Positions 54,707 through 63,883 of a DNA stretch of 64,000 nt are shown here, piece after piece. The stretch covers positions 402,610 through 466,609 of the forward strand of contig NZ_JAASAG010000005.1 in the NCBI RefSeq assembly GCF_012726265.1. The letters run 5' to 3'. This DNA comes from Streptomyces sp. HNM0575. GTDB taxonomy: Bacteria > Actinomycetota > Actinomycetes > Streptomycetales > Streptomycetaceae. How positions within the stretch are numbered: position 1 is the stretch's first letter; each line of letters begins with the position of its first letter. The translations under genes were made by a program, and so were the position numbers. The notes under the pieces were generated by a model that did no database searches, was not told the origin of the DNA, and was given only the letters and a program-made list of their open reading frames with translations.

Positions 54707-55525
54707 TCAGCCCCGGGCGTCCACGTCCAGCAGCCCCGCGAAGTCGGCCACCACCGTCACCGAGCCGGCGGCGACCTCGGTGTACCCCGCGTCCCGTACG
54801 ACCGGAAGCCCGCACTCCAGCAGGCGCGACCACTGCCGGACACCGCTCGCCGTGCGCACGGCGAGGGCGAAGTCCGCCTCGCGCCACCGCTTCCGCGCCG
54901 CGTCCGGCAGCCGCCACCACGCCAGCTGCGCGCCGTGCGCCGCCTGCGCCATCGCCTTGCCCGCCGACATCTCCAGATCCGGCGCCAGCCACATCACCGG
55001 CATCGCGGGTGCGGGGGCCGGGGGCGGCTCCGGATCGGTCAGTTCGGTGCCGGAGACCTGCAAACGGGCCAGGTCCCTCGGCCAGTCGCCGACGGGCACG
55101 GGCGGGAAGACCCGTACCTCGGCGGTACGGCCCGTCACCGTGATCCCCGGCAGCGCCTCCGCCCGGCGCCACTCCGCGCCGCGCGCACGCCGCACCACCT
55201 TGCGGATGGCGGTGTCCTCCCAGCTGCGCACCCGTTCCGACCACTCGCCGCCGTCCGCGGAGCGTTCGTCGGCGAGGAGGGTGAGGACCGCGCGGGCTGC
55301 CGTCTCCAGGGCGTCGGTACGGTGCGGGGGCGTGCCGCGCTCCAGCCGTACGACCAGCGGAAGCGCGAACTCCCGCGCCTGCTCCGGTTCGTGTGCCTGT
55401 CCCCGCGGGGCCCGCTCCGGGTGTGTTCCGGCGTCCTTCCCCGGCTCCTGGCCCGTCTCCCGGTCCGAGGCGCGCCCCGCCTCGCGGCCCGTGCCCTTAC
55501 GTACGTCCTGTCCTGCGTCGCTCAC
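54707..55525 (-). CDS. PTH2-family peptidyl-tRNA hydrolase-like protein
   Basis: 272 residues. The C-terminal 120 residues carry the PTH2 core MPVMWLAPDLEMSAGKAMAQAAHGAQLAWW, with the GK and AQ-HG residues typical of the family, and DAGYTEVAAGSVTVVA. The first 150 residues are a charged, poorly conserved extension with an Arg/Glu-rich helix pair. It could hydrolyse peptidyl-tRNA, but the extension makes a specialised role possible. GTG 55525 is chosen; TTG 55558 would extend it by 11 residues and place the start 6 bp from the divergent ABC gene. No SD supports either. Confidence 0.72.
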   Translation of the reverse strand: MSDAGQDVRKGTGREAGRASDRETGQEPGKDAGTHPERAPRGQAHEPEQAREFALPLVVRLERGTPPHRTDALETAARAVLTLLADERSADGGEWSERVRSWEDTAIRKVVRRARGAEWRRAEALPGITVTGRTAEVRVFPPVPVGDWPRDLARLQVSGTELTDPEPPPAPAPAMPVMWLAPDLEMSAGKAMAQAAHGAQLAWWRLPDAARKRWREADFALAVRTASGVRQWSRLLECGLPVVRDAGYTEVAAGSVTVVADFAGLLDVDARG

Positions 55526-55563
55526 CAGGTCAGTCTGCCAGGGCTCCGCTACTGTCAACTCGT

Positions 55564-56415
55564 ATGAGACTGGACGGAGTCGGCCGCCGCTACGGTCTGC
55601 GCGGGAGCTGGGTCCTGCGCGGCGTCGGCCTGTCGCTACCCGGGCGGAGACTGGTGCGCGTGCAGGGCGCCAACGGCAGCGGAAAGTCCACGCTGCTGCG
55701 GCTGCTCGCCGGCATCGACGCGCCCAGCGCGGGCCGGATCACCGGCCGCCCGCAGAGCGCTTATGTGCCCGAACGCTTCCCGGCGGCCATGCCGTTGACC
55801 GCTCTCGGCTATCTCACCCGCATGGGCACGGTGCACGGGCTGCGACGGGACGCGGCCGCGGACGAGGCCCGCGAATGGCTCGAGCGCTTCGGGGCGGCGT
55901 CCTACGCGCGCACGCCTCTCGCCGAACTCTCCAAGGGCAGCAGCCAGAAGGTCGCCGTCGCGCAGGCGCTGATGGCCCGCCCCGCCCTGCTCGTCCTGGA
56001 CGAGGCCTGGACGGGGCTGGACGAGAACGCCCGTACCGTGCTGGACCGTTCGGTCGCCGAACGCGTGGCGGAGGGCGGCACCGTCGTCTTCGTCGACCAC
56101 GATCCCGCGCGGCTGGCCGGTGCCGCCGATGTGACGTACCGGGTCGAGCACGGCGGTGTGCAAGAGGTCGCCGGATTTGTGCCGCCGGGCCACGCCGGCG
56201 TCCCCGCGGACGGACCGCGGGTGCGCATCGAGGCCGAGGGCCCGCCCGGCGCCGCGCTGCCGTCCGGGCTGCCGGGCGCCCCGCGCACGGAGCGGACCCC
56301 CGACGGGGCCACGGTGCTGACGGCTTCGGCCCCGTACTCCGACGCGCTGCTGCGGAGCCTGCTCGCCGGGCACTGGCACATCCGTTCCGTCGCAGTCGAG
56401 GAGGCCTCCCCGTGA
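55564..56415 (+). CDS. ABC transporter ATP-binding protein
   Basis: 283 residues. Walker A is GANGSGKST, the signature is unusual, LAELSKGSSQKVAVAQAL (LSKGS instead of LSGGQ), Walker B is LLVLDEAWTGLD and the switch His is in VVFVDHDPARL. The last 80 residues after the core are variable. LSKGS-type signatures occur in small exporter ATPases of the CcmA/drug type. The start ATG at 55564 has no SD and a TACTGT box about 14 bases upstream, suggesting a leaderless message. Its stop overlaps the permease gene (GTGA). Confidence 0.86.
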   Translation: MRLDGVGRRYGLRGSWVLRGVGLSLPGRRLVRVQGANGSGKSTLLRLLAGIDAPSAGRITGRPQSAYVPERFPAAMPLTALGYLTRMGTVHGLRRDAAADEAREWLERFGAASYARTPLAELSKGSSQKVAVAQALMARPALLVLDEAWTGLDENARTVLDRSVAERVAEGGTVVFVDHDPARLAGAADVTYRVEHGGVQEVAGFVPPGHAGVPADGPRVRIEAEGPPGAALPSGLPGAPRTERTPDGATVLTASAPYSDALLRSLLAGHWHIRSVAVEEASP

Positions 56416-57080
56416 AGGCGCTGCTCGCCTACCAGACCGAACTGCTCGTGCGGTCCCAGCGGTGGCTGCCGCCGCTGCTGCTGTACGCGGCGTTCCTGGG
56501 CCTGGGCGTCCAGTGGGGCAGGCCGCTGCTGGACGCGCTCGGCTACTCGGCCGCCGCGCTGCTGCCCGTGGCCGTGTGGCTCGTACGGGTCTGCGTGAGC
56601 GGCGAACCGCCCGCGGCCCGGCACTGCACCGCGGCGGCCGCGGGACCGGGGCGCGTACATCTGGCGAGCGTGCTGACGGCGCTGCTCGCCGCGTGCGTGC
56701 TCGGCGCCGCGGCGACGCTCTACGCGGTTGCGGTCAGCGAACCCCACAGCTCCGAGGGGCATGTCGAGGTGCCGCTGCCGCAGGCGGCGGGCGCCGGGCT
56801 GCTCGCGGTCGCAGCCTGCGCGCTCTTCGGCACGGCCGTCGGTGCGCTGTGCAGCCGTCCGGTGCTGCGCAGCACGGGCGTGGCCGTGCCGTCGGCGGTG
56901 GTTGCCGCGCTGCTGGTGCTGGTGGCGGGCGGTTCGCCCGCGAACGCCGCGGTCTCCGGACTGGTGACGGGCTCCCATACGGGAACGGTGACCGTGCCCT
57001 GGATGCCGGCCGGTCTCTCCGTCGCCGTCGCGGCGGCGGCCGTGGGCTTCGCCTGCCGGCAGGCGTCCAGGCGGAGTTGA
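56412..57080 (+). CDS. ABC transporter membrane subunit
   Basis: 222 residues with about six hydrophobic helices, no recognised domain: LPPLLLYAAFLGLGV, YSAAALLPVAVWLVRV, VLTALLAACVLGAAATLYAVAV, GLLAVAACALFGTAVGAL, VVAALLVLVAGG and a final helix before RQASRRS. It overlaps the ATPase gene by four bases and so is its likely membrane partner, giving a two-component exporter. The substrate is unknown. Confidence 0.75.
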   Translation: MKALLAYQTELLVRSQRWLPPLLLYAAFLGLGVQWGRPLLDALGYSAAALLPVAVWLVRVCVSGEPPAARHCTAAAAGPGRVHLASVLTALLAACVLGAAATLYAVAVSEPHSSEGHVEVPLPQAAGAGLLAVAACALFGTAVGALCSRPVLRSTGVAVPSAVVAALLVLVAGGSPANAAVSGLVTGSHTGTVTVPWMPAGLSVAVAAAAVGFACRQASRRS

Positions 57081-57120
57081 GGCCGTGCGGGAGCCGCGCC
57101 GCCGCCCCGGGAACCCCGTA

Positions 57121-57155
57121 CGGCCCGGTGCCCCCCCCGAGAGGGGCCCGGGCCG
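57121..57155. terminator. hairpin between convergent ABC and phoX genes
   Basis: CGGCCCGG (57121-57128) and CCGGGCCG (57148-57155) pair perfectly and enclose a smaller C4/G4 stem. It is 40 bp after the ABC permease stop. Confidence 0.65.
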
Positions 57156-57211
57156 CACGGCCGGAGAAGGGGGCGAAGGGGCGGCGCCGGGTCTCAACCC
57201 GGTCGCGCCGC

Positions 57212-57276
57212 CCCCTTGTTCAGTGGCACCCCTTGTTCAGTGGCACCCCTTGTTCAGTGCCGCCCCCGGTTCAGTG
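57212..57276. repeat. four 17-bp repeats ending at the phoX stop codon
   Basis: TCAGTG recurs at 57220, 57237, 57254 and 57271, exactly 17 bp apart; the first three units (CCCTTGTTCAGTGGCAC type) are almost identical, the fourth is diverged and contains the stop codon of the leftward phoX gene. Confidence 0.9.
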
Positions 57277-58656
57277 CTTCCAGGGACCGGTCACCGCGAA
57301 CGTGGTGCCCGGGTCATAGCAGTTGACGTACATCGTCCGGTTGTCCGGAGAGAAGGTCACGCCCGCGAACTCGCCCCACGCGGGCTCCTCCGGCGTACCG
57401 ACGTCCTGCCTCCCGCGCGCCATCGGGTAGACGGCGCCCTCCTTGGTGAGGCCGAAGACGTGCTGTGCGCCCTCGCCGTCCTCGCACACCATGAGCCCGC
57501 CGCTCGGGGCCAGGCAGATGTTGTCCGGCTCCTCGCCCGGCAGGTTCAGATCCGTGTCGGGCCCGAAGACGATGACGAGCGTGAGCTTCTTGTGCTTCGG
57601 GTCGTAGCGCCAGATCTGGCCGTAGTGGTCGGCCTTCGAGCCCTCCTCGCTCTTGGCGTAACTGGAGACGAAGTAGACCGACTTGCCGCCCCAGTAGCAG
57701 CCCTCCAGCTTCTGGGCGTGCGTGATGCCGCCCTTGCCGAAGTCCTGGAAGCGGATCGCGGTCTCCTTGGCTAGCGGGTCGGGCACGTCGACCCATTCGA
57801 TGCCTTCGAAGCCCGTGCCCGGCTCCTGTACGACGGACAGGTCGGGCACGCCCGGCACCCGCATCGCCTGGAGCCTTCCGCCGGCGTGCAGGGAGCCGTA
57901 ACCGCCGAGCGGCTTCTCGGGCAGGAAGCGGTAGAAGAGCCCGAACGGCTTCTCGAAGGCGTCCTCCGTCTCGTACACCACGCCGTTGCGCGGGTCGAAG
58001 GCGACGGCCTCGTGCTGGAAGCGGCCCATCGCCTTCAGCGGCTCGGTGGAGGTCGGCCGGTCCTTGCGGAAGCCGACCTCGAAGATGAAGCCGTGGTCCT
58101 TGGTGTAGCCCTCCTCACCGGCCTTGAACTCGGTCTCCTCGCAGGTCAGCCAGGTGTCCCAAAGACTGTGTCCGCCTGCGCAGTTGGTGGAGGTGCCGGC
58201 GATGCCGACGCGCTCCTGGCGGACCTCGTTGTCACCGTCGAGTTCGAGGACGGTGCAGCCGCCGAGCGCGGCGGGGTCGTAGGTGAGGCCGTCGACGGTG
58301 GGGACGCCGTTCTCCGCGTCCATCCGGTTCTCGTGGTTGCGTACGAGCCACGTCGAGCCGTGGCGGCCGTCGTGGCCGTGCGGTCCGGCGAAGGCGGCCA
58401 TACCGTCGCAGTGGCTGGGCACCTTGCCCTCACCGGAGCGCAGGTCGTCGCCCTCGCGGGAGAGGATCTTGTAGCTGAAGCCCTCGGGCAGATCGAGGAC
58501 GCCGTCGGGGTCCTCGATCAGCGGCCCGTAGCCGGAGCGGCCGCCGGTTCCCTGGGCGGCCGCCGTACCCGTGAACAATTCCGAAAGGGCACCCGAGAAG
58601 GCGATGCCCGCTCCCAACGCGCCCGATCTTGCCAGCACTTGACGTCGTGTCGTCAT
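57271..58656 (-). CDS. phoX: PhoX-family alkaline phosphatase (DUF839)
   Basis: 461 residues. A Tat signal (TTRRQVLARSGALGAGIAF, then AAAQG cleavage region) exports the folded protein. The PhoX beta-propeller has GGHSLWDTWLTCEETE, FQHEAVAFDPRNGVVYETED and QKLEGCYWGGKSVYFVSSYA, the Glu/Asp-rich blocks that bind calcium and iron in the family. It releases phosphate from extracellular organophosphates. GGGAG is six bases before ATG 58656. I did not find a convincing PHO box in the short upstream region. Confidence 0.88.
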   Translation of the reverse strand: MTTRRQVLARSGALGAGIAFSGALSELFTGTAAAQGTGGRSGYGPLIEDPDGVLDLPEGFSYKILSREGDDLRSGEGKVPSHCDGMAAFAGPHGHDGRHGSTWLVRNHENRMDAENGVPTVDGLTYDPAALGGCTVLELDGDNEVRQERVGIAGTSTNCAGGHSLWDTWLTCEETEFKAGEEGYTKDHGFIFEVGFRKDRPTSTEPLKAMGRFQHEAVAFDPRNGVVYETEDAFEKPFGLFYRFLPEKPLGGYGSLHAGGRLQAMRVPGVPDLSVVQEPGTGFEGIEWVDVPDPLAKETAIRFQDFGKGGITHAQKLEGCYWGGKSVYFVSSYAKSEEGSKADHYGQIWRYDPKHKKLTLVIVFGPDTDLNLPGEEPDNICLAPSGGLMVCEDGEGAQHVFGLTKEGAVYPMARGRQDVGTPEEPAWGEFAGVTFSPDNRTMYVNCYDPGTTFAVTGPWKH

Positions 58657-58819
58657 CCGGAACTCCCTGTCGGCCGGGCAGATGTCCCGTGTGTCTACCA
58701 TGCGGACGGCCGCGTGGGCACTAGCCGCGGCAGCGGCGTCTACGCGCGTACGGGCGGGGCGCACACGTGCCGGTCCCGGTCCGGCCCCCGGGTCCCGGCC
58801 CCCCGGGCCCCGGTCTCGC

Positions 58820-60046
58820 TCAGTGGTCCGCGAGCCGTGCGCCGTCCCGCGCGAGGGAGGTGAGCCGCGAGATCGCCCGGAAGTACTTCTTCCGGTAGCC
58901 GCCTTCGAGCATCTCCTTGCCGAACAGCTCGTCCAGCGGGGATCCCGAGGCCAGCACCGGCAGCTCCCGGTCGTAGAGCCGGTCCGCGAGCACCACCAGC
59001 CGCAGCGCCGTCGACTGGTCCGGCACCGGCCCGACGTCCGTCAGGCAGACGGCGCCGAGACCGTCGACGAGCGCCCCGTAACGGCTCGGGTGCACGGCGG
59101 CCAGATGGGACAGCAGCCCGGGGAAGGAGTCGAGGGAGGCGCCGGGCGTGCGGTGCGCCGCGCGCGTGACGGCGTCTGCGCTGAGCGGCTCGGGCGCGGC
59201 GGGCAGGCCGCGATGCCGGTAGTCCTCGCCTTCGACGCGCAGCGTACGGAAGTGCGCGGAGAGGCCCTGGATCTCGCGGAGGAAGTCGGCGGCGGCGAAG
59301 CGGCCCTCGCCGAGCCTGCCGGGCAGCGTGTTGGACGTCGCGGCCAGCGCCACGCCCTGCTCGACGAGCCGGCCGAGGAGGCTGGAGACGAGAACGGTGT
59401 CGCCCGGGTCGTCCAGCTCGAACTCGTCGATGCACAGCAGCCGGTGGCCGCCCAGCGTGCGCACGGTCTCCTGGAAGCCCAGAGCCCCGACGAGATCGGT
59501 CAGCTCGACGAACGTGCCGAACGCCTTGCGCTCCGCGGGCGCTTGGGCCGCGTGCCAGACGGAGGCGAGCAGATGGGTCTTGCCGACGCCGTAGCCGCCG
59601 TCGAGGTAGATGCCCCGCGGTCCGCGGGCGCCCGCCGCTCCCGCGCTGCCGCCGCCGCGCCGGAACCAGCGCTTCAGGCCGCCGCCGCTGCCCGTTCCGC
59701 CCTTTCCGCCCGCGCCGGCACCGCCGCGGCCGTCTCCGCCGACGCCCGCGGCGAACGAGCGCAGCGTCCCCACCGCCTCGGACTGGCTGGGCCGCTCCGG
59801 GTCCGGTACGTACGTCTCGAAGCGGACGGCGTCGAAGCGCGGCGGCGGAACCATCTCGGCGACGAGCCGCTCGGCGGGCACCCGCGGCTCGCGTGCGGTC
59901 AGGGAGAGCGGTGCGCCTGCCTCTCCGGGCGTGCCCGCCGCCGGGGCGGAAGCGGAGTCGGGGCTGCGCCCGTATGCGGGGGAGCCGCCGGTGCGCGCGG
60001 GACCGGAGGGCTGTGCGGAGTCGAGGGAACGGGACACGCCTTTCAT
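58820..60046 (-). CDS. zapE: ZapE/AFG1-like AAA ATPase
   Basis: 408 residues. Walker A is GGYGVGKTHLLA, Walker B LLCIDEFELDDPGDT, with sensor region ALAATSNTLPGRLGEGRF and the C-terminal arginine-containing LYDRELPVLASG block. The family includes ZapE, which modulates FtsZ ring constriction, and mitochondrial AFG1. Two additions are unusual: a 60-residue Pro/Ser/Ala N-terminal extension and a Gly-rich insert just before Walker A. ATG 60046 is preceded by TTTAGC without an SD, so a leaderless start is likely. It is convergent with phoX and divergent from the reductase gene. Confidence 0.85.
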   Translation of the reverse strand: MKGVSRSLDSAQPSGPARTGGSPAYGRSPDSASAPAAGTPGEAGAPLSLTAREPRVPAERLVAEMVPPPRFDAVRFETYVPDPERPSQSEAVGTLRSFAAGVGGDGRGGAGAGGKGGTGSGGGLKRWFRRGGGSAGAAGARGPRGIYLDGGYGVGKTHLLASVWHAAQAPAERKAFGTFVELTDLVGALGFQETVRTLGGHRLLCIDEFELDDPGDTVLVSSLLGRLVEQGVALAATSNTLPGRLGEGRFAAADFLREIQGLSAHFRTLRVEGEDYRHRGLPAAPEPLSADAVTRAAHRTPGASLDSFPGLLSHLAAVHPSRYGALVDGLGAVCLTDVGPVPDQSTALRLVVLADRLYDRELPVLASGSPLDELFGKEMLEGGYRKKYFRAISRLTSLARDGARLADH

Positions 60047-60186
60047 GCTAAAGGCCCACCGGTGGAGGCCCGCGGGCGATGGCCCTCCGCTGAAGCCCGC
60101 CCGCGAAGGACCGCCGGGCGCGGGGCTCGGGACTCCCGTGCGGGCGCCCGGCCGGGGCGCCCGGACCCCGTGCCACACTGCGGTCC

Positions 60187-61008
60187 ATGCGACGCCTGTT
60201 CCCGCCGCCCGCCGACGACCGCTCCGAATCGTCCGGCCCGCCCGCCGGCTCCCGGTGGAGCATCGACGCACTCGCCGACGCCTACGCCTACCCGGAGACG
60301 GACACCGCCGCGGACGGCGACGGCGTCTGGCTGCGCGCCAACATGGTCTCCTCGCTGGACGGCGCCGCCTACCACGACGGCCGCTCGCAACCCCTCTCCT
60401 CCGAAGCCGACATGCGCATCTTCGGCGTGCTGCGCGGTCTCGCGGACGCGGTCGTGGTGGGGGCGCAGACCGTACGGCAGGAGGGCTACGGACCGCCTCG
60501 CGAGCGTGAGGTCTTCGCCCGGCGCCGTGCGGAGGCGGGGCAGGGACCGGCACCGGCCATAGCGGTCGTCAGCGCGGGCCTGGACCTGGACTTCTCCCAG
60601 CCCCTGTTCACCTGCCCCCTCGTACCGACGCTGCTGGTGACCGGTGCGGGTGCGCCCTCCGACCGGGTCGCGGCCGCGCGCGAGGCGGGCGCCGACGTCG
60701 TCTTCGCCGGGGACGGCGCGACCGTGGACCCCGCCCGGCTGCCCCGCGCCCTGGCCGGGCGCGGACTGCGGCGGCTGCTGACCGAGGGTGGCCCGAGGCT
60801 GCTGGGCCAGCTGATCGCGGGGGGAGCGCTTGACGAGCTGTGCCTCACGGTCGCGCCGCGCATCACCGCCGGAGAGGCTTCGCGGATCGTGAACGGACCG
60901 GAGGTCGAGGTTCCCGTGGAGTTCGGGCTCGCGGGGGTACTGGAGGAGGACGGGTTCCTGTTCACGCGGTACTCGCGGATCGGGGGCGGCGGTCGGACGG
61001 CGGAATGA
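60187..61008 (+). CDS. pyrimidine reductase/RibD C-terminal-like (DHFR-fold) protein
   Basis: 273 residues. The DHFR-like RibD_C domain covers most of the chain, with RANMVSSLDGAAYHDGRS near residue 50, DAVVVGAQTVRQEGYGP and RRLLTEGGPRLLGQLIAGGALDELCLTV. It probably reduces a pyrimidine or related ring using NADPH; RibD deaminase residues are absent, so a complete riboflavin step cannot be assumed. The stop codon lies in a 12/11-bp duplication (61001-61023). Confidence 0.82.
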   Translation: MRRLFPPPADDRSESSGPPAGSRWSIDALADAYAYPETDTAADGDGVWLRANMVSSLDGAAYHDGRSQPLSSEADMRIFGVLRGLADAVVVGAQTVRQEGYGPPREREVFARRRAEAGQGPAPAIAVVSAGLDLDFSQPLFTCPLVPTLLVTGAGAPSDRVAAAREAGADVVFAGDGATVDPARLPRALAGRGLRRLLTEGGPRLLGQLIAGGALDELCLTVAPRITAGEASRIVNGPEVEVPVEFGLAGVLEEDGFLFTRYSRIGGGGRTAE

Positions 61009-61178
61009 CAGCCGGATGACAGCGGGTCGAGGGGAGAAAGAGTCCGTTCCGGACCGATCCGCGGCCGCCCGGGGAGCGTGAGTTGCGCGGAACGTGGGCA
61101 ACCGTTGGCAGGATGATCGCTCCGGAGTCCCGGGCTCTCCGTTGAAGCCCGGGCTCCTCGTTGAAGAAGGGCACCGCC

Positions 61179-61646
61179 GTGTTCACGACCGTATTGATGA
61201 TCGAGAAGCCGCTGGTGTCCGACGATGTGGAGCTCGTCACGACGCTGCACGGTGACGAGCCCGTCTCCTTCGTCGTACTGATCCAGCCCCGCGGCGACCA
61301 GGACCGGCTGCTGCGCGCACTGGACGACGTCGCCCTCGGCGAGTTCGACGAGGCCGTGCGCGAGGGCAGTGAATCCGATGACCGCGAGACGCGGCAGCCC
61401 GCCGCCCGCGCCCTCGAGCACTCGCTGACGTTGCTGCGCGAGACCGGCGCCCGCGCCGAGGGCAGCGTCATCGAGAACCATCCGCTGGACGTGCTCACCG
61501 AGGCGGTCGAGCGGCACAAGGCGGACGAGGTCATCGTGCTGACGGCTCCGCATCTGGTCGAGGAGTTCTTCCACCGGGACTGGGCGACGAGGGCACGGCA
61601 CAAGGTGGGCGTCCCGGTGCTGAAGCTCTTCGCGCACACGCCGTAG
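61179..61646 (+). CDS. small universal-stress-protein-like protein
   Basis: 155 residues. The pattern of alternating strands and helices (VFTTVLMIEKPLV, SFVVLIQP, EGSVIENHPLDVLTEAV, DEVIVLTAPHLVEEFF, ARHKVGVPVLKLFAH) fits a UspA-type Rossmann-like fold without a clear GXXGXXXXG(S/T) ATP loop. Homologues in Streptomyces are sometimes labelled indole-3-glycerol phosphate synthase, which I do not accept here. GTG 61179 has GAAGAAGG eight bases upstream; TTG 61161 is possible. Function unknown. Confidence 0.72.
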   Translation: MFTTVLMIEKPLVSDDVELVTTLHGDEPVSFVVLIQPRGDQDRLLRALDDVALGEFDEAVREGSESDDRETRQPAARALEHSLTLLRETGARAEGSVIENHPLDVLTEAVERHKADEVIVLTAPHLVEEFFHRDWATRARHKVGVPVLKLFAHTP

Positions 61647-61856
61647 GGGCGCGCGGCCTGCGCGGCGGCAGCGGGAGGAGTTCCGCGTCCCGGCATGCGC
61701 CCGCGGGCGAGGCCGCACCCCGGCAACGCATAGGCTGAGCAGCGCGCGTGGTGCACGTCGCGGTACGTGAGGCCGAGCGGTCTCGGTCAGGGTCACGTCC
61801 CGTACGGCGCACGGCGCGCCCGTTCGCGAGAGTACGAGTCCTGTGGAGGCGCCCGC

Positions 61857-63266
61857 ATGGCAGCCGACCTGTCCAGCCCTACGGTCCCTGCGGACCTCGC
61901 ACGCCCGCACTTCATCGGCATCGGCGGTGCGGGCATGTCCGGCATCGCGAAGATCCTCGCCCAGCGCGGCGCCCGGGTGCAGGGCAGCGACGCCAGGGAG
62001 TCGGTGACGGCGGCGGCGCTGCGCGGGCTGGGCGCGACCGTGCACATCGGCCACGACGCGGCGCATCTCGCGCCGGACGCCACGGGCGTCGTCGTCTCCA
62101 GCGCAATCCGGCCCGACAACCCGGAGCTGGCCGCGGCCAGGGAGCGCGGGGTGCCCGTCGTGCACCGCTCGGACGCGCTGGCCGCGCTGATGGACGCCTG
62201 CCGGCCGCTGGCCGTCGCGGGCACTCACGGCAAGACCACCACGACCTCGATGCTCGCTGTCGCGCTGGGCGCCCTCGGCCTCGACCCGTCGTATGCGATC
62301 GGCGGCGACCTGGACGAGCCGGGCTCCAACGCGCACAACGGGCGCGGCGAGATCTTCGTCGCGGAGGCCGACGAGTCCGACCGCAGCTTCCACAAGTACG
62401 AGCCGGAGGTGGCCGTCGTCCTCAACGTGGAGCTGGACCACCACGCCAACTACTCCTCCATGGAGGAGATCTACGACTCGTTCGTGACCTTCGCCGACCG
62501 GATCCGTCCCGGCGGCGTGCTCATCGTCAGCGCCGACCACGAGGGCGCCCGCGAGCTGACCCGCCGGGTGCGCGAGCGCGGGCGGGTGCGGGTGCGCACC
62601 TACGGCGAGGCCGAGGACGCGGACGTACGCATCCTCGACGTCACCCCGCACGGGCTGACCAGCGAGACCACCGTGCGCCTCGGCGGCGAGGAGCTGGCCT
62701 TCGCCGTCTTCGTGCCCGGCCGGCACTACGCGCACAACGCCGTCGCCGCGCTCGTCGCCGGCTCCGAGCTGGGCGTTCCGGCCGACGAGCTCGCGAAGGC
62801 GCTCGGCACGTACACCGGTGTGCGCCGGCGCCTCCAGCTCAAGGGCGAGGCCGACAGCGTCCAGGTCATCGACTCCTACGCACACCACCCGACCGAGATG
62901 ACCGCCGACCTGGAGGCCATCCGCGGCGGCGCGGGGGACGGGCGCATCATCGTCCTCTTCCAGCCGCACCTCTTCAGCCGCACACAGGAGCTGGGCACGG
63001 AGATGGGAGAGTCGCTCGCGCTCGCCGACGCCTCCGTCGTGCTCGACATCTATCCGGCCCGCGAGGACCCGATCCCGGGCGTCACCAGCGAGCTGATCGT
63101 CGACGCGGCGCGTGCCGCGGGCGCCGACGTGCGGCACGCGGCGACGGGCGCGGACGGCGCGGATCTCGTCGCGGGAATGGCGGCCCCCGGTGATCTCGTT
63201 CTCACCATGGGAGCGGGCGACGTGACGGAGCTGGGCCCCGAGATCCTCGCCCGGCTGCCCCAGTGA
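61857..63266 (+). CDS. murC: UDP-N-acetylmuramate--L-alanine ligase
   Basis: 469 residues, full length. It adds L-alanine to UDP-MurNAc in the cytosol, the first amino-acid step of peptidoglycan synthesis. The N-terminal UDP-binding loop is FIGIGGAGMSGIAKILAQRG, the ATP loop AVAGTHGKTTTTSMLA, the central domain HHANYSSMEEIYDSF and YAHHPTEM, and the C-terminal domain FQPHLFSRT. GGAGG is seven bases before ATG 61857. It stands outside the usual dcw cluster, as in other streptomycetes from memory. msrB follows after 52 bp. Confidence 0.95.
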   Translation: MAADLSSPTVPADLARPHFIGIGGAGMSGIAKILAQRGARVQGSDARESVTAAALRGLGATVHIGHDAAHLAPDATGVVVSSAIRPDNPELAAARERGVPVVHRSDALAALMDACRPLAVAGTHGKTTTTSMLAVALGALGLDPSYAIGGDLDEPGSNAHNGRGEIFVAEADESDRSFHKYEPEVAVVLNVELDHHANYSSMEEIYDSFVTFADRIRPGGVLIVSADHEGARELTRRVRERGRVRVRTYGEAEDADVRILDVTPHGLTSETTVRLGGEELAFAVFVPGRHYAHNAVAALVAGSELGVPADELAKALGTYTGVRRRLQLKGEADSVQVIDSYAHHPTEMTADLEAIRGGAGDGRIIVLFQPHLFSRTQELGTEMGESLALADASVVLDIYPAREDPIPGVTSELIVDAARAAGADVRHAATGADGADLVAGMAAPGDLVLTMGAGDVTELGPEILARLPQ

Positions 63267-63318
63267 GTGCCGCCGGGAGATCCCCGGACCCGGGACCGAC
63301 GAAGGAGGCCGACGGGCC

Positions 63319-63726
63319 GTGACGTACGAGATCGAGAAGCCGGAAGAGCAGTGGCGGGCCGAGCTGAGCCCCGAGGAGTACCGGGTGCTGCGCGAGTCGG
63401 GCACCGAGCCCGCCTTCACCGGCGAGTACACCGACACCAAGACCACCGGCGTCTACAGCTGCCGGGCATGCGGTGCGGAACTCTTCCGCTCCGACACGAA
63501 GTTCGAGTCGCACTGCGGGTGGCCGAGCTTCTACGACCCGGCCCAGTCCGACGCCGTGGAGCTGCTGGAGGACCACTCCATGGGCATGCTGCGCACGGAG
63601 GTGCGGTGCGCCCGCTGCGGGTCGCACCTGGGTCACGTCTTCGAGGGTGAGGGCTACCAGACGCCGACCGACCAGCGGTACTGCATCAACAGTGTCGCCG
63701 TGCGGCTGGAGCCCGCCGAGTCCTGA
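63319..63726 (+). CDS. msrB: peptide-methionine (R)-S-oxide reductase
   Basis: 135 residues. The catalytic Cys is in QRYCINSVAVRL, the zinc cysteines in CRACGAEL and CARCGSHLGHVF, and the substrate pocket HCGWPSF. It repairs R-methionine sulfoxide in oxidised proteins. GTG 63319 has GGAGG ten bases upstream. Probably co-transcribed with murC. The stop is repeated in a 28-bp-period duplication (63721-63763), and a 12-bp hairpin terminator follows. Confidence 0.95.
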   Translation: MTYEIEKPEEQWRAELSPEEYRVLRESGTEPAFTGEYTDTKTTGVYSCRACGAELFRSDTKFESHCGWPSFYDPAQSDAVELLEDHSMGMLRTEVRCARCGSHLGHVFEGEGYQTPTDQRYCINSVAVRLEPAES

Positions 63727-63782
63727 AGCCCGGGCTCGGACTCCCGGGTCCTGAGCCCCGGGCGGCAGCCGTACCGCCGCCG

Positions 63783-63810
63783 CGCGCCCGCCCCCGACGG
63801 GGCGGGCGCG
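63783..63810. terminator. bidirectional hairpin after msrB
   Basis: CGCGCCCGCCCC (63783-63794) and GGGGCGGGCGCG (63799-63810) are perfect 12-bp arms with a CGAC loop between convergent msrB and the rho-like gene. Confidence 0.85.
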
Positions 63811-63883
63811 GCGCGTGCCAGGGGGCCGGAAGGCGGGGACGGCAGCGGCGGTGGCGGAGTCGGTCGTTTGCTGTCAGTCGCTG

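Noticed and set aside
61179..61646. Annotation as indole-3-glycerol phosphate synthase.
   Set aside because: At 155 residues it is far too short for that TIM barrel and has none of its motifs; the strand-helix pattern suits a USP-like fold.
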